Source of the DNA: CALCEB01 sp035531475
Lineage (GTDB): Bacteria > Acidobacteriota > Terriglobia > UBA7540
Length of the DNA stretch: 64,000 nucleotides
Assembly: GCA_035531475.1 (NCBI GenBank)
Contig: DATKST010000025.1
Coordinates: 1-64,000, forward strand
Direction of reading: 5' to 3'
The position numbers and the translations under genes were made by a program. Positions 9,031 to 18,051 of the stretch are shown piece after piece; within the stretch, counting starts at the first letter, position 1; each line of letters opens with the position of its first letter. The notes beneath the pieces were generated by a model that saw nothing but the letters and a program-made list of their open reading frames with translations, was not told the origin of the DNA and searched no databases.

Positions 9031-10041
9031 TCACTTCACCGCCAAAATCGCGTCCAGCGGTGCCCCAATCTTCTGTCCACGGATTTCGCGAAAACCCGCC
9101 TGGCGCAAAAGCTCTTCGTATTCGGCCAGCGTCCGCTCTTTGCCTTCCGTGCAAACCAACATGTTCAAGGATTGGAGCAGAGCCGGGAGCGGGCCAGTCT
9201 TGTCCTCATTCAGGAGGCGCTCGGCGATCAACAATCCCCCACCCGGCGGGAGCCGTCCGTGAATTTTCTTGAGCAAGCCATCGATTTTTTCCTGCGGCCA
9301 ATCGTGCAGGATACGGCCAAGGGCATAGAGGTCGGCTTCAGGAAGCGGATCGGCGAAGAAGTCACCCGCGATCAGCTCGACGCGGCCTTCGCCAGGTGTT
9401 CCTGCCAGCGTGGCTCGCGCCGTCTCAATGGCCCCGGGCAGGTCAAACACCCCCGCGCGCATTTGGGGATAGAGTTCGAGCACAGCCAGCGCCAGGTGGC
9501 CGGTCGCGCCTCCAAGGTCCACCAAGCGATTGTAGGCCGAAAGGTCAAAGGCCGCCGCAATCCGGGGTGAGCTAAGCATTCCGAAGCCGTTCATGCCCAT
9601 CAGAAAGTCGCGCCGCGCCTCATCACTTCTGAAAAAATGCTCGAAAATGGATCCCTCATGCCCAAAGGTCTGGCGCCACCGGTGCGTGCCTTCGCGCACC
9701 GCATCTTCCAGGTGCTCCCACATCGGGAGCAGAGCGCGGTTCGAATAAAGAATGTAGCCCGCCAGGGTCGCAGGGCTGTTGCGGCACAAATAAACCTGCG
9801 CCACAGGTAGGTTCGAATATTGGCTTCCTTGCTTGCCGAGCAGTCCAAGCCCGGCGCACCCATCCAGAAGCCGCTCCAGGGCGTCCGGATTCGAGCGCGT
9901 TTCACGGGCAAGCGTCATCGCGTCTTTCGCACCTTCTTCAAGAATGTCAAAAATGCCCAGCTCCACCGCCGCGAACATCGCCTTTGAGCTGCGGAAAGCT
10001 TCGATCAGTTGAATCACTACCGCGGGATCAGGATTCTCCAT
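9031..10041 (-). CDS. SAM-dependent O-methyltransferase (family 2)
   Basis: 336 residues from the ATG at 10041; the frame stays open to 10116, but family homology (DPAVVIQLIEAFRSSKAMFAAVELGIFDIL) begins at the chosen start. The N-terminal winged-helix dimerisation domain is followed by a Rossmann domain with the SAM loop VDLGGATGHLALAVLE and the LYALGRILHDWP segment typical of acetylserotonin/hydroxyneurosporene O-methyltransferases. The substrate cannot be told from sequence; a small hydroxylated aromatic or isoprenoid is usual. No biosynthetic neighbours. Confidence 0.85.
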   Translation of the reverse strand: MENPDPAVVIQLIEAFRSSKAMFAAVELGIFDILEEGAKDAMTLARETRSNPDALERLLDGCAGLGLLGKQGSQYSNLPVAQVYLCRNSPATLAGYILYSNRALLPMWEHLEDAVREGTHRWRQTFGHEGSIFEHFFRSDEARRDFLMGMNGFGMLSSPRIAAAFDLSAYNRLVDLGGATGHLALAVLELYPQMRAGVFDLPGAIETARATLAGTPGEGRVELIAGDFFADPLPEADLYALGRILHDWPQEKIDGLLKKIHGRLPPGGGLLIAERLLNEDKTGPLPALLQSLNMLVCTEGKERTLAEYEELLRQAGFREIRGQKIGAPLDAILAVK

Positions 10042-10414
10042 TCCGGCTTCCACCTCATCCGCGATGATAACATCTCGTGGCGCCAGGGGCAGCTTTGCAT
10101 AGCCTGGATTCTTCATGCAGTTCTATGCGAGGACTGAAGGGTCAAGGATTTAGCCTCGCCGTTACCCCGGATTATTCGCGGACTTCCCTTGGTGACCGTC
10201 CAGGCACGGTTTCAACCGTGCCGAATAACAGCTTTCGAATACTCATTTGTCTTGCGGTCCGGCGGGCAAACTCCCACCCCGAGACCGCGGACCTCGTGGC
10301 AACCGTGCAAGGCATTTTTCCCTCTTTCCGCCAAAATCGCAGATAATAGGAGGCTCGGGTAACCACCGGCGCGGACCTTCAGGGTTGGGCTTTCGGCCAT
10401 TGGGAAGTCAAACG
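10042..10414. other. Divergent intergenic region with a perfect 9-bp hairpin
   Basis: The spacer between divergent genes has GGCACGGTT and AACCGTGCC separated by two bases at 10203-10222. A looser version (GCCACG / CGTGGC) occurs near 46575, so this is probably another small repeat family. Nothing else clear. Confidence 0.4.
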
Positions 10415-11551
10415 ATGATGAGAATACATGGAAAATCAATCTTCGCCTGGTCGTGGCGTTTCACTTTTGCCGGCTGGCTTTGGGTTGCCGTGCCTGCCGC
10501 AGCGAAGGCAACAGTGCGGTTAGCCGCTTTTTCAGCGCCCCAGGCCAGCCCGGCGCCTACCATCTCCAACGTTGATCCAGAGGATGCCCACCCGGGGCAG
10601 AAAGTCAGGATCACAATCCAGGGACGGAACTTTGTCCCTGGAAGCTACGTCACTTTCTCCAACCCCGCATTGCACGCGATTTCAACTCACCAGAATGGAA
10701 ACGCTAGGATCACGGTCGAGGTGCAGGTCGCTCCCGGGGCCGCTCCGGGTCAGGTGACCCTTTATGTGACGAACCCTTCGGGCGCTTCGGCCACATTCCC
10801 TTTTGCCGTCCGGGAATCCGCCGAAGCGAGCCCGGGCCCACTTTCAACGTCTCCCGCCAACATCCCGGAGCCTGCCTCCCCAGCGGGGACGCCGTTTGTT
10901 TCAAGCGTGGCCCCACCCAGTGCCGGGCCCGGTAGCAATTTCACGCTCACCATCAAAGGCCGAAATTTCGTCCAGGGCGTAAGAGTGGCGTTCTCAAACC
11001 CCAAGATTACTGTCGCCTCAACCCGGGTGAAGAAAAACTCTGAATTAATCGCCCACGTCCAGATTGCTTCGGATGCTGCCCCGGGATCCACCGGTCTATT
11101 TGTGGTCAATCCAGACCAAAGTGAAGTGGAAAGCAATTTCCAAGTTGGCGGCGCCGCAATTAATAACGCACCCGCCGCGACCGTTGCCCCCAGTCCCACC
11201 ACCGCCACTTCGAAAAGCGCCACCACGGCGGCGAAAAGCAGCGGCAAGGCAGTTTCATTCAATGTCTTCAATCTGGGTGACGTCGTCGAGGTGCTCAAGA
11301 CCAAGTCAAGAGTGCAGGGCACACTCAGCGTTGACAAGGGAACGCTGACTTATACTGAAAAGGGCGTCATGATCTTTTCGGTTCCGGTTACCGATGTTCA
11401 GGAAATCAACCCCAATGTGTTCTTTGGATTAAGCACGGGGACGTTCCACATCTTCCTAAGTTCCGGCAAGCGCTACAATTTCGCGGCGGCTTCGCTGGCG
11501 ACTGCGGACACTCAGAAGATTGAGAGCCAGTTGAAGCAGGCGCTCAAGTAA
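10415..11551 (+). CDS. Exported protein with two IPT/TIG domains and a C-terminal PH-like domain
   Basis: 378 residues from ATG 10415, which has GGGAAG 7 bases upstream. The N-terminus (about 1-35) is a signal sequence. Two immunoglobulin-like IPT/TIG domains follow, at about 45-135 (ISNVDPEDAHPGQKVRITIQ) and 165-255 (VSSVAPPSAGPGSNFTLTIK), joined by Pro/Ser-rich linkers. The last ~100 residues (VVEVLKTKSRVQGTLSV, then FFGLSTGTFHIFLSSGKRYNF) resemble a PH-like domain. It is probably a cell-envelope protein; the binding partner is unknown. The paired Ig-like repeats look like internal duplication. Confidence 0.75.
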   Translation: MMRIHGKSIFAWSWRFTFAGWLWVAVPAAAKATVRLAAFSAPQASPAPTISNVDPEDAHPGQKVRITIQGRNFVPGSYVTFSNPALHAISTHQNGNARITVEVQVAPGAAPGQVTLYVTNPSGASATFPFAVRESAEASPGPLSTSPANIPEPASPAGTPFVSSVAPPSAGPGSNFTLTIKGRNFVQGVRVAFSNPKITVASTRVKKNSELIAHVQIASDAAPGSTGLFVVNPDQSEVESNFQVGGAAINNAPAATVAPSPTTATSKSATTAAKSSGKAVSFNVFNLGDVVEVLKTKSRVQGTLSVDKGTLTYTEKGVMIFSVPVTDVQEINPNVFFGLSTGTFHIFLSSGKRYNFAAASLATADTQKIESQLKQALK

Positions 11552-11675
11552 CAGGACGAAGCAAGTACAGTGGCAAGTAACAAGTGATGAGTGGCGAGTG
11601 GCATGATTGGCCATCAGCCCCAATACTGTTCAGTTAGGATGAACCTCATGATTTTGATGGCATGGACGTTGCGTT

Positions 11676-11801
11676 CCCCCTCACCCCGCCCCTCTCCCCG
11701 CTTGCGGGGAGAGGGTGCCGCGAAGCGGTGGGTGAGGGGCCAGGACCCAACGAGGTGCAGTTATTCTCGAACGGACCTTAAGTGAACAGCATTGGGGTTA
11801 G
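11676..11801 (+). repeat. CTCTCCCC-hairpin dispersed repeat, copy 1
   Basis: The core CTCTCCCCGCTTGCGGGGAG hairpin is flanked by CCCTCACC and GGTGAGGGG, then by a tail through GAACAGCATTGGGGTTAG. Related copies lie at 23198-23385, 30050-30170, 43527-43597, 53348-53462 and 61481-61544. Confidence 0.8.
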
Positions 11802-11874
11802 CAGAGCGCTGCCAGTCTTCGTTGCGCCGAACCGATGCACCGCCTAGAGTTCTATTCCTGCCGCCGAGACCGTC

Positions 11875-13185
11875 ATGGAAAATAGGAAGCAAGAGGCATT
11901 GGAGGTCCTGCAACGGCTGCGGGATGCAGGCTTCGAGGCCTATTTCGTTGGAGGTTGCGTTCGCGACCAGCTCATGGAGCGGCCGCCCACGGATTATGAT
12001 ATTGCGACCAATGCAACTCCCGATCAGGTCCTCCAACTATTCCCAAGCGCCTTGCCGGTGGGCGCGAAATTTGGCGTTGTCCTTGTCCCTGGTAAATCGG
12101 TCAACGTGGAAGTGGCCACCTACCGCAGCGATGGCCGTTATGAAGATGGCCGCCATCCGCAGGAAGTGCGTTTTGCGCCAACCGCCGCAGAGGATGTCCG
12201 CCGCCGGGATTTCACCATTAATGGATTGCTCTTCGATCCCATCGAAAACCGGGTACTGGACTATGTCGGAGGGCAAGCCGACTTACGGGCGCGCCGCATC
12301 CGCAGCATCGGCGATCCCGGACAGCGATTCAGCGAGGACTATCTCAGGATGCTTCGCGCCGTGCGCTTCGCCGCCCGGTTCAATTTCACGATTCACGCGC
12401 CAGACCTCGCCGCCATTCGCGAACTCGCGCCCCGCATTCGTGGAGTCAGCGCCGAACGCACGCGCGATGAAATCTTGAAAATCCTGACGGAGGGTTCACC
12501 ACGCCGGGGCTTTGAGCTGCTGGACGAGTCGGGGCTGCTTGCGGAGGTTCTGCTGGAAATTAAGGCGCTGCAGGGCGTGGAACAGCCTCCGCAGTTCCAT
12601 CCGGAAGGCGACGTTTGGGTGCATACCCTGATGATGCTCGATGGTCTGAACGAGCCCAGTGAAACACTGGCATTGGGAGTTCTTCTCCACGACGTCGGCA
12701 AGCCGCCTACGTTTAGTGTCCGCGATCGCATCCGGTTCGATGGGCACCCCGAGGTAGGCGCGAAAATGACGGAGGCAATTTGTGGGCGCTTGCGGCTTTC
12801 GTCCAGGCAGACCGAACGCGTTGTGGAACTGGTCCGCCATCACCTGCGCTTCAAAGATTTTCCCAAAATGCGACGGTCCACGCAGTTACGCTTCCTGCGC
12901 ATGGATGGCTTTGATGAGCACTTGGAGCTACACCGGCTGGATTGCCTTTCCAGCCATCGCGACCTCACTCATTACGAGATGGCCCGGCGCATGATCGAAG
13001 AGATTCCAGCGGAGGAGATTCGCCCTGCGGTTCTGATGAATGGAGATGACCTGATCGCAGCAGGCTATCAGCCCGGACCGCGATTCAAGGAGATTCTGCG
13101 TGCTGTCGAGGACGCACAACTCGACGGAAGCATCAGCAGCCGCGAGGACGCTCTGCGGCTGGTGGCGGATCGGTTCCCGGTCTGA
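11875..13185 (+). CDS. cca: CCA tRNA nucleotidyltransferase / poly(A) polymerase family
   Basis: 436 residues. The class II nucleotidyltransferase head has GGCVRDQLM and the catalytic DYD (Asp40, Asp42), then RRRDFTINGL and the RNA-binding helices with SEDYLRMLRAVRFAARF. A C-terminal HD phosphohydrolase domain (LLHDVGKP near residue 270, VRHHLRFKDF) follows, so this is the CCA-adding type with HD domain rather than a short poly(A) polymerase. It adds or repairs the 3' CCA of tRNAs. The ribosome site before ATG 11875 is weak. The 323-base spacer before it is mostly repeat. Confidence 0.93.
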   Translation: MENRKQEALEVLQRLRDAGFEAYFVGGCVRDQLMERPPTDYDIATNATPDQVLQLFPSALPVGAKFGVVLVPGKSVNVEVATYRSDGRYEDGRHPQEVRFAPTAAEDVRRRDFTINGLLFDPIENRVLDYVGGQADLRARRIRSIGDPGQRFSEDYLRMLRAVRFAARFNFTIHAPDLAAIRELAPRIRGVSAERTRDEILKILTEGSPRRGFELLDESGLLAEVLLEIKALQGVEQPPQFHPEGDVWVHTLMMLDGLNEPSETLALGVLLHDVGKPPTFSVRDRIRFDGHPEVGAKMTEAICGRLRLSSRQTERVVELVRHHLRFKDFPKMRRSTQLRFLRMDGFDEHLELHRLDCLSSHRDLTHYEMARRMIEEIPAEEIRPAVLMNGDDLIAAGYQPGPRFKEILRAVEDAQLDGSISSREDALRLVADRFPV

Positions 13186-13198
13186 GGTTCAATCGTTC

Positions 13199-13342
13199 TC
13201 ATCCACCCAGATAATGGGAGGTAACCAAAAAATAAGTGATAATTCCCAGGGCGCCAATAGCCGCAACGAAAGCACCGACTTTGTAGAGCAGCATGCGGCG
13301 GCTATCCGCCGTGGGCTTTTCTTCATCAATCATTTGAAACAT
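13199..13342 (-). CDS. 47-residue single-span membrane protein
   Basis: Too short for usual ORF cut-offs but well formed. The ATG at 13340-13342 has CAGGAGGG 4 bases upstream and the frame ends in TGA at 13199-13201. The product has a charged N-terminus (MFQMIDEEKPTADSRRM) followed by one hydrophobic segment from about residue 18 to 41 (LLYKVGAFVAAIGALGIITY) and a short polar tail, so it should sit in the inner membrane. It faces the cca gene tail to tail with 13 bases between the stops. The function is unknown. Confidence 0.65.
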   Translation of the reverse strand: MFQMIDEEKPTADSRRMLLYKVGAFVAAIGALGIITYFLVTSHYLGG

Positions 13343-13659
13343 GGGGCCCTCCTGTTTCAGCACATGACCGAGCCGCTGTGGAGGGAAAACAGCACGCGAG
13401 TGAGAGATTCATGAGCGAACTCGAACAGCGGCCACAACCATTTCCCGGTGGAGTCCCTTGGCGCCGCTCGAATAGGATATGACGATTACACGAGCATACG
13501 GGCACTTCGAGGGGCCCACCCGCTCACTGGCTTCAATTTACTCTCTTCTACCTGAAAGTCAAGTCAAGTGCGGAAATGGTAGTGGCGAGGCTTGACGGTG
13601 GACGTTGCGCCATCGCGGAGGCGCTGGAAATTCAACTCGAAAGGACGCTGTGAAATCAC
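13343..13659. other. Divergent intergenic region
   Basis: 317 bases between the 47-codon membrane gene and the Gfo/Idh/MocA gene. I see no gene and no strong promoter or terminator; a short direct repeat (AAGTCAAGTCAAG) is near 13556. Confidence 0.35.
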
Positions 13660-14688
13660 ATGACGGAAACCAGGAAAGTGGGTTATGCGGTGATAGGCCT
13701 GGGAAGAATTGCAGAGGGCGCGGTGTTGCCGGCATTCCGGCTCGGCAAAAAGTCCACGTTGATTGGCGTCGTCAGCCGTGACGGCCTGAAGGCCAAGAGG
13801 CTTGCCCGGCGTTTTGGAGCGGCGCGTTACTGGCGTTACCAGGAGTACGATGCCTGTCTGCGCGATCCGCAAGTGGAAGCGGTCTACCTGGCCACCCCGA
13901 ATGGCGCCCATGTGAGTGAGGCGATCCAGGCGGCCCAAGCCGGTAAGCACGTCTTGTGCGAGAAACCGTTGGCCAACACGTCTGCGGATTGCCGGCGGAT
14001 CATTGCGGCTTGCGAAGCGGCGGGGGTGCGCTTGATGGTGGCCTATCGCAAGTATGTAGAGCCTGCTGGACTCGCCTTAAAGAAGCTGGTGGAAAGCGGG
14101 CGGCTTGGCAAGCTGCGATTGATTCACTCGGCCTTCACCATCCTGCTGCCCAAGGGCCCCAATGTCCCCACATGGCACTTTGACCGCCGGCTTTCCGGCG
14201 GTGGCTCCCTTATGGATCTTGGTGTCTATTGTGTGAATACGGCGTTGTGGCTGGCAGCCCAGGAACCCATAACCGCAGACGCTTATAGTTGGACGGATGA
14301 CTCCGGACGCTTCAAAGAGGTTGAAGAGAGCATTGCCTTCCGCCTGGTTTTTCCTGGAGGTTTGGTCATGCAGGCTACCTCCAGCTTTGGCGCTGCCAAA
14401 GCCTCATTCATTCAAGTACATGGCGAAAAAGGCTGGGCGGCGCTCAATCCTGCTTTTGCTTACAACGAAGAACGGCGCTTGTTTGGCGAGATTGGCGGCC
14501 GTTGGTTTGAAAAAGCCTTCCCCCCAATCGATGAGTTTGTTCTGGAACTCGACTACTTTGCCGGTTGCATCCGCCGTCAGCGGAACCCTGAACCGGACGG
14601 ACAAAGCGGGCTCCGTGATGTGAAAGTGATGGAGGCGATTTATCAAGCCTCCCGAAGCCATAAAACTGTCAACATTGCACCTGCTTAA
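13660..14688 (+). CDS. Gfo/Idh/MocA family NAD(P)-dependent oxidoreductase
   Basis: 342 residues. The N-terminal Rossmann domain has GYAVIGLGRIAEG (nucleotide loop), a conserved ATPNGAH and the signature CEKPLA containing the family lysine. The C-terminal alpha/beta domain has GGSLMDLGVYCVN, matching the D/H catalytic region. These enzymes oxidise or reduce sugars or inositols; overall pattern is closest to glucose-fructose oxidoreductase-like members, but without the Tat signal of the Zymomonas enzyme. The GH84 hexosaminidase gene downstream may point to amino-sugar use, though 744 bases separate them. Confidence 0.88.
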   Translation: MTETRKVGYAVIGLGRIAEGAVLPAFRLGKKSTLIGVVSRDGLKAKRLARRFGAARYWRYQEYDACLRDPQVEAVYLATPNGAHVSEAIQAAQAGKHVLCEKPLANTSADCRRIIAACEAAGVRLMVAYRKYVEPAGLALKKLVESGRLGKLRLIHSAFTILLPKGPNVPTWHFDRRLSGGGSLMDLGVYCVNTALWLAAQEPITADAYSWTDDSGRFKEVEESIAFRLVFPGGLVMQATSSFGAAKASFIQVHGEKGWAALNPAFAYNEERRLFGEIGGRWFEKAFPPIDEFVLELDYFAGCIRRQRNPEPDGQSGLRDVKVMEAIYQASRSHKTVNIAPA

Positions 14689-14782
14689 CGTGGTCGATGA
14701 GCCCGGATCATTCACTCACGGGCACCTTTCATCGGACCATCAGGGAAATCAGGCTCTACCTGCCCTGCTTCCCGTATACAGC

Positions 14783-14797
14783 GTATCGATTCGATAC
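14783..14797. promoter_or_regulatory. Operator-like palindrome GTATCGATTCGATAC
   Basis: Perfect 7-bp inverted repeat around one base, next to A+T-rich sequence (ACAATATTC). It resembles a small repressor operator; no regulator gene is adjacent. Confidence 0.35.
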
Positions 14798-15228
14798 AAT
14801 ATTCTGCTTTCCCTGCTGCATTCGGCCCTTAGCTACGATGGCATAATCCCCAACTGTGCAATGACCAGTAGATCACTTCCGGCCGGCCATTGGGAGCTTA
14901 AACCACTTAAATTTGAAGGAATGAAGCCTCAATGTCTATGAAAAGCAAGGGGCTGGCTTTTGGGGACTTCACATGGGGCACCGTGATTTCCCTGGGATAA
15001 CTGTCATTGCGGCGCGCACCGTCATTCCCTCGAAGCCTGTCCCCGCCATGGGGAGAGCGGGAGTCACCGGTACCTGGAACCCTGCACCCAGGTACTCTGG
15101 AGCGTCGGGTTCATAATTCAAGGTCGCGCCAGAATGACCGGATCCAATCGTTTCAGGAGTGGTTACCAGTTGTGGTTTCGGCAGTCCTTGATAAGTAGGA
15201 TTTACGCAAAAACCAAAGATGTTACGGA

Positions 15229-15308
15229 ACAAACCCAAACTCCATTGAAAACAAAGGACGGCTTGTGGAGCAAACCCATTCAAAGCCACTCACAAAGCCA
15301 TTGAAAAT
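15229..15308 (-). repeat. ~80-bp dispersed repeat, copy A
   Basis: Read on the minus strand it contains AATGGCTTTG twice-iterated and ends in GTTTTCAATGGAGTTTGGGT. It aligns without gaps to 55139-55219, which lies in the opposite orientation. Confidence 0.75.
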
Positions 15309-15432
15309 CGACTAACACATTTATTATGATTAGGTTACTTTATTTTTAGGAGTAAGTCCAAATAATTGATGTAGAATCAATGAGTTAAAAGGCACCGAGG
15401 ACGCCGATCATTCGAAAACAAGGACAAAAGAA

Positions 15433-17847
15433 ATGAAAACCATCCGGGGTTTATTGGCTATTACCGCTTTTGTCACTTTTGGAGCACAGTTTTCAAGCGC
15501 CCAAAGTCGTGCCTGGGCAGTTGTGGCGAAGCACGGGATGGACCCGCGAATTTCGGCACAGATTGCGAGAATCGCAAAGGATCACGGCGTCAGTTTTTCA
15601 ATCGCCTCGAATCCCCGAGCTATTAAGGCAAGCGGCGCGGGCGTGGTGATTCAGATTAACCCGCTCAAACGTGATGCGCAGCTTCTCAAGATGCTCCACC
15701 ACGAGGACACCGGCGGAAGCACATTGACAAAGGGAACCGCACATGAAGGGTACGTGATCGACGTGCTATACGGCAAGCAAAGTAACCCCATCCGGATGCG
15801 AATCACTGCGAGCTCACAGACGGGATTGCACAACGCGCTGCTCCGCATCCCTCAGATTCTCCAAGCTTCCCGCTTAAACTTGGCGGATGGCTTATATCCC
15901 ACGGTGAAGCGCGTGGCCAGCCAGAAAGGTGGCCGGATGGCGCGCGTCGTGGATTTTCCTTCTTTCGCCCAGAGAGGCATTATTGAAGGATTTTACGGTC
16001 CGCCCTGGAGCCTGCAGGACCGCCTGGATATTTTCAGCTTCGAAGGCGATCACGGCATGAACATTTATTTTTACGCCCCCAAGGATGACCCCTACCATCG
16101 CGACCAATGGCGGGAGCCTTATCCCGCCGGTCTTGCGGCCGATCTTCAAAGGGAGATTCAGGCGGCGCACGACAATTTTGTCGATTTTTGCTTTGCCATC
16201 AGTCCCGGCCTTTCGATGACCTATTCGAGCGCCACCGACTTCGCCAGCTTGACCGCCAAGCTCGATAGCGTAGCGAAGATGGGGGTCTCTTGCTTTGCGT
16301 TATTTCTGGATGATATTCCGCAAAAGCTGCAAAATCCTGCGGACCAGGCTCGCTTCAAAGACCTCGGCACCGCCCACGCCTTCTTGATCAATAAGTTGAA
16401 TCGCTATCTTAAGAGCGCGTCGCCCCAAAACCACCTGGTCGTAACCCCCACCACTTATACGAACGCCTGGGGAAGTCGCACCTATGTCAAAGAACTTGGA
16501 AAACACGTGGACCGTGACGTGCCCATCGCCTGGACCGGAACCCACGTGGTTTCGCCCACCATCACCCTGGCGCAAGCGCAAGAGTGGAGCAAGCTGCTGA
16601 GGAGGAAGCTGGTGATCTGGGATAATTTTCCGGTGAATGATGGAATCCCCTGGCGCTTGATTCTGGCTCCCGTCGTAGGCCGTGATCCGCACCTTCCCGA
16701 AGTGGTCCAGGGCCTTTTCTCCAATCCCATGATCGAAGCCCACGCTTCGATGATCGCGCTCCAAACCGTGGCGGATTACTTGTGGAACCCGATGGCTTAT
16801 GATCCGCATCGGGCGTTCGCGAATGCCGTGCAGAGCCAATATGGACCCGATGGCATCAATCTTTTAGGACCGTTTCTGAAGACTTACGGTGATTACTGGT
16901 GGGACGAAAACGATCTCAAGCCGCTCTATTCGGAGCAGCGTCAACCCATCGCCGCCCCTTTACTGCAGTCACGAATTGATGAATTGAATCAATCCTTGGC
17001 GGCGCTGGGCCAGCAAAAGCAATTTGCAAAACTGCTGCCTGAAATCTCCCCATTCCCCGCTCAGGCGGAGGCCCGCTTGCAGGCGTTGAAGTCTGGTCCG
17101 GAGTTCAAGACCTTGCCCGATGGCAAAATTGAATGGAATGCTGACGGTGATGTTCTCCGCGCTTTTCACGTCGCCCAACCCCCCAAGTTGGACGGCGATT
17201 TTTCAAAATGGGAGGCGGGCCCTGTTTACGCCTTCGAAAGCCGGAGTCAGATCTCATCAGGCTCGGAGCTGTGGAGCGGACCGGATCAATTCTCGGCGCA
17301 GGTCGCTTTGGGCTGGGATGAGCAATTCTTTTATATCGGCGTCCGCGTGAGAGATCCACATTTCTATTATCCGTCCGCCGCCGCTGGGAGTGAGGCTCGT
17401 AACGGACTTCGGGTTTTTCTGGATACGGCCTTCCGCAAGGACTTTTTTAACACCCAGACCAGCCTCGATGATCACCAATTGACCTTCACGCCGGGCGACT
17501 TTGCCTCGGTCCCGGCAACGGCAATCGTCGAACCCAAGCTGGTTGCAGCCGAGCCGCCTGACGCAAACCTTTCAAATCAGATTAAGGCCTTTTGGAAAAA
17601 GACTTCCGGAGGCTATTCCGCGGATTTTGCGATTCCGGCAGCCTTTTTCTCGGGGGGTGCTCTGAAGGCGAACGATGAGATGGGAATGTCCTTTCTGTTG
17701 GGTAAATCAGTCCAGCCCGTTGCCTCCGCCATTGGACAACCCGGCGAGGGCGGCGAAATCGTCTTCACTTCGAAAGCGGACAGTCTGTTTCCGGCCCTCT
17801 TCAGGAATCCGGCAACTTATCAGCAGTTGATCCTGACGGAGCCATGA
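15433..17847 (+). CDS. GH84 beta-N-acetylglucosaminidase, secreted, with C-terminal CBM9-like domain
   Basis: 804 residues. A Sec signal peptide (1-23, cut after SSA) is followed by a GH20b-like N-domain (about 30-160). The GH84 catalytic barrel spans about 180-470: GIIEGFYGPPWS, the Asn/Tyr-rich YFYAPKDDPYHRDQWR, and the adjacent catalytic Asp293-Asp294 in LFLDDIP. A helical domain follows, then a carbohydrate-binding CBM9-like domain at about 580-800 (FHVAQPPKLDGDFSKWE, FYIGVRVRD). It should remove terminal GlcNAc from glycans or glycoproteins outside the cytoplasm, using substrate-assisted catalysis. AAGGA lies 8-9 bases before the ATG; a clear terminator follows the gene. Confidence 0.93.
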   Translation: MKTIRGLLAITAFVTFGAQFSSAQSRAWAVVAKHGMDPRISAQIARIAKDHGVSFSIASNPRAIKASGAGVVIQINPLKRDAQLLKMLHHEDTGGSTLTKGTAHEGYVIDVLYGKQSNPIRMRITASSQTGLHNALLRIPQILQASRLNLADGLYPTVKRVASQKGGRMARVVDFPSFAQRGIIEGFYGPPWSLQDRLDIFSFEGDHGMNIYFYAPKDDPYHRDQWREPYPAGLAADLQREIQAAHDNFVDFCFAISPGLSMTYSSATDFASLTAKLDSVAKMGVSCFALFLDDIPQKLQNPADQARFKDLGTAHAFLINKLNRYLKSASPQNHLVVTPTTYTNAWGSRTYVKELGKHVDRDVPIAWTGTHVVSPTITLAQAQEWSKLLRRKLVIWDNFPVNDGIPWRLILAPVVGRDPHLPEVVQGLFSNPMIEAHASMIALQTVADYLWNPMAYDPHRAFANAVQSQYGPDGINLLGPFLKTYGDYWWDENDLKPLYSEQRQPIAAPLLQSRIDELNQSLAALGQQKQFAKLLPEISPFPAQAEARLQALKSGPEFKTLPDGKIEWNADGDVLRAFHVAQPPKLDGDFSKWEAGPVYAFESRSQISSGSELWSGPDQFSAQVALGWDEQFFYIGVRVRDPHFYYPSAAAGSEARNGLRVFLDTAFRKDFFNTQTSLDDHQLTFTPGDFASVPATAIVEPKLVAAEPPDANLSNQIKAFWKKTSGGYSADFAIPAAFFSGGALKANDEMGMSFLLGKSVQPVASAIGQPGEGGEIVFTSKADSLFPALFRNPATYQQLILTEP

Positions 17848-17859
17848 AAGGCTGGGCGC

Positions 17860-17898
17860 GAGCCGGTTTGAGCCACGCCAGGAAACCGGCTCCTTTTT
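17860..17898 (+). terminator. Rho-independent terminator after the GH84 gene
   Basis: A perfect 10-bp stem (GAGCCGGTTT at 17860-17869, AAACCGGCTC at 17883-17892) with a 13-base loop is followed by CTTTTTGACTTTTT, 12 bases after the GH84 stop codon. Confidence 0.85.
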
Positions 17899-18051
17899 GA
17901 CTTTTTGCCCCAGTGCCAGACTCACATACGGCCCTATCGCGGTGATCGATTTGGAGAGAGGGATTTCTCAAGACGGACGCGCGAATCGCAGGACAAGGCT
18001 TGCGAACAAGACTGCCGTGGATGCCACTGAATCCACTTCAACACGGCCGGG

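Larger units (their letters stand above)
14689..15432. other. Long intergenic region with operator-like palindrome and repeat remnants
   Basis: A 7-bp inverted repeat with one central base, GTATCGATTCGATAC (14783-14797), looks like a repressor site. A 22-codon frame (14932-15000, beginning MSMKSKGLAFGDF) follows and may be a truncated gene start. From 15009 to 15140 there is a GTCATTCC...GAATGAC repeat remnant, and at 15229-15308 one copy of an ~80-bp dispersed repeat. The last 100 bases are A+T-rich and probably hold the promoter of the GH84 gene. Confidence 0.5.
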
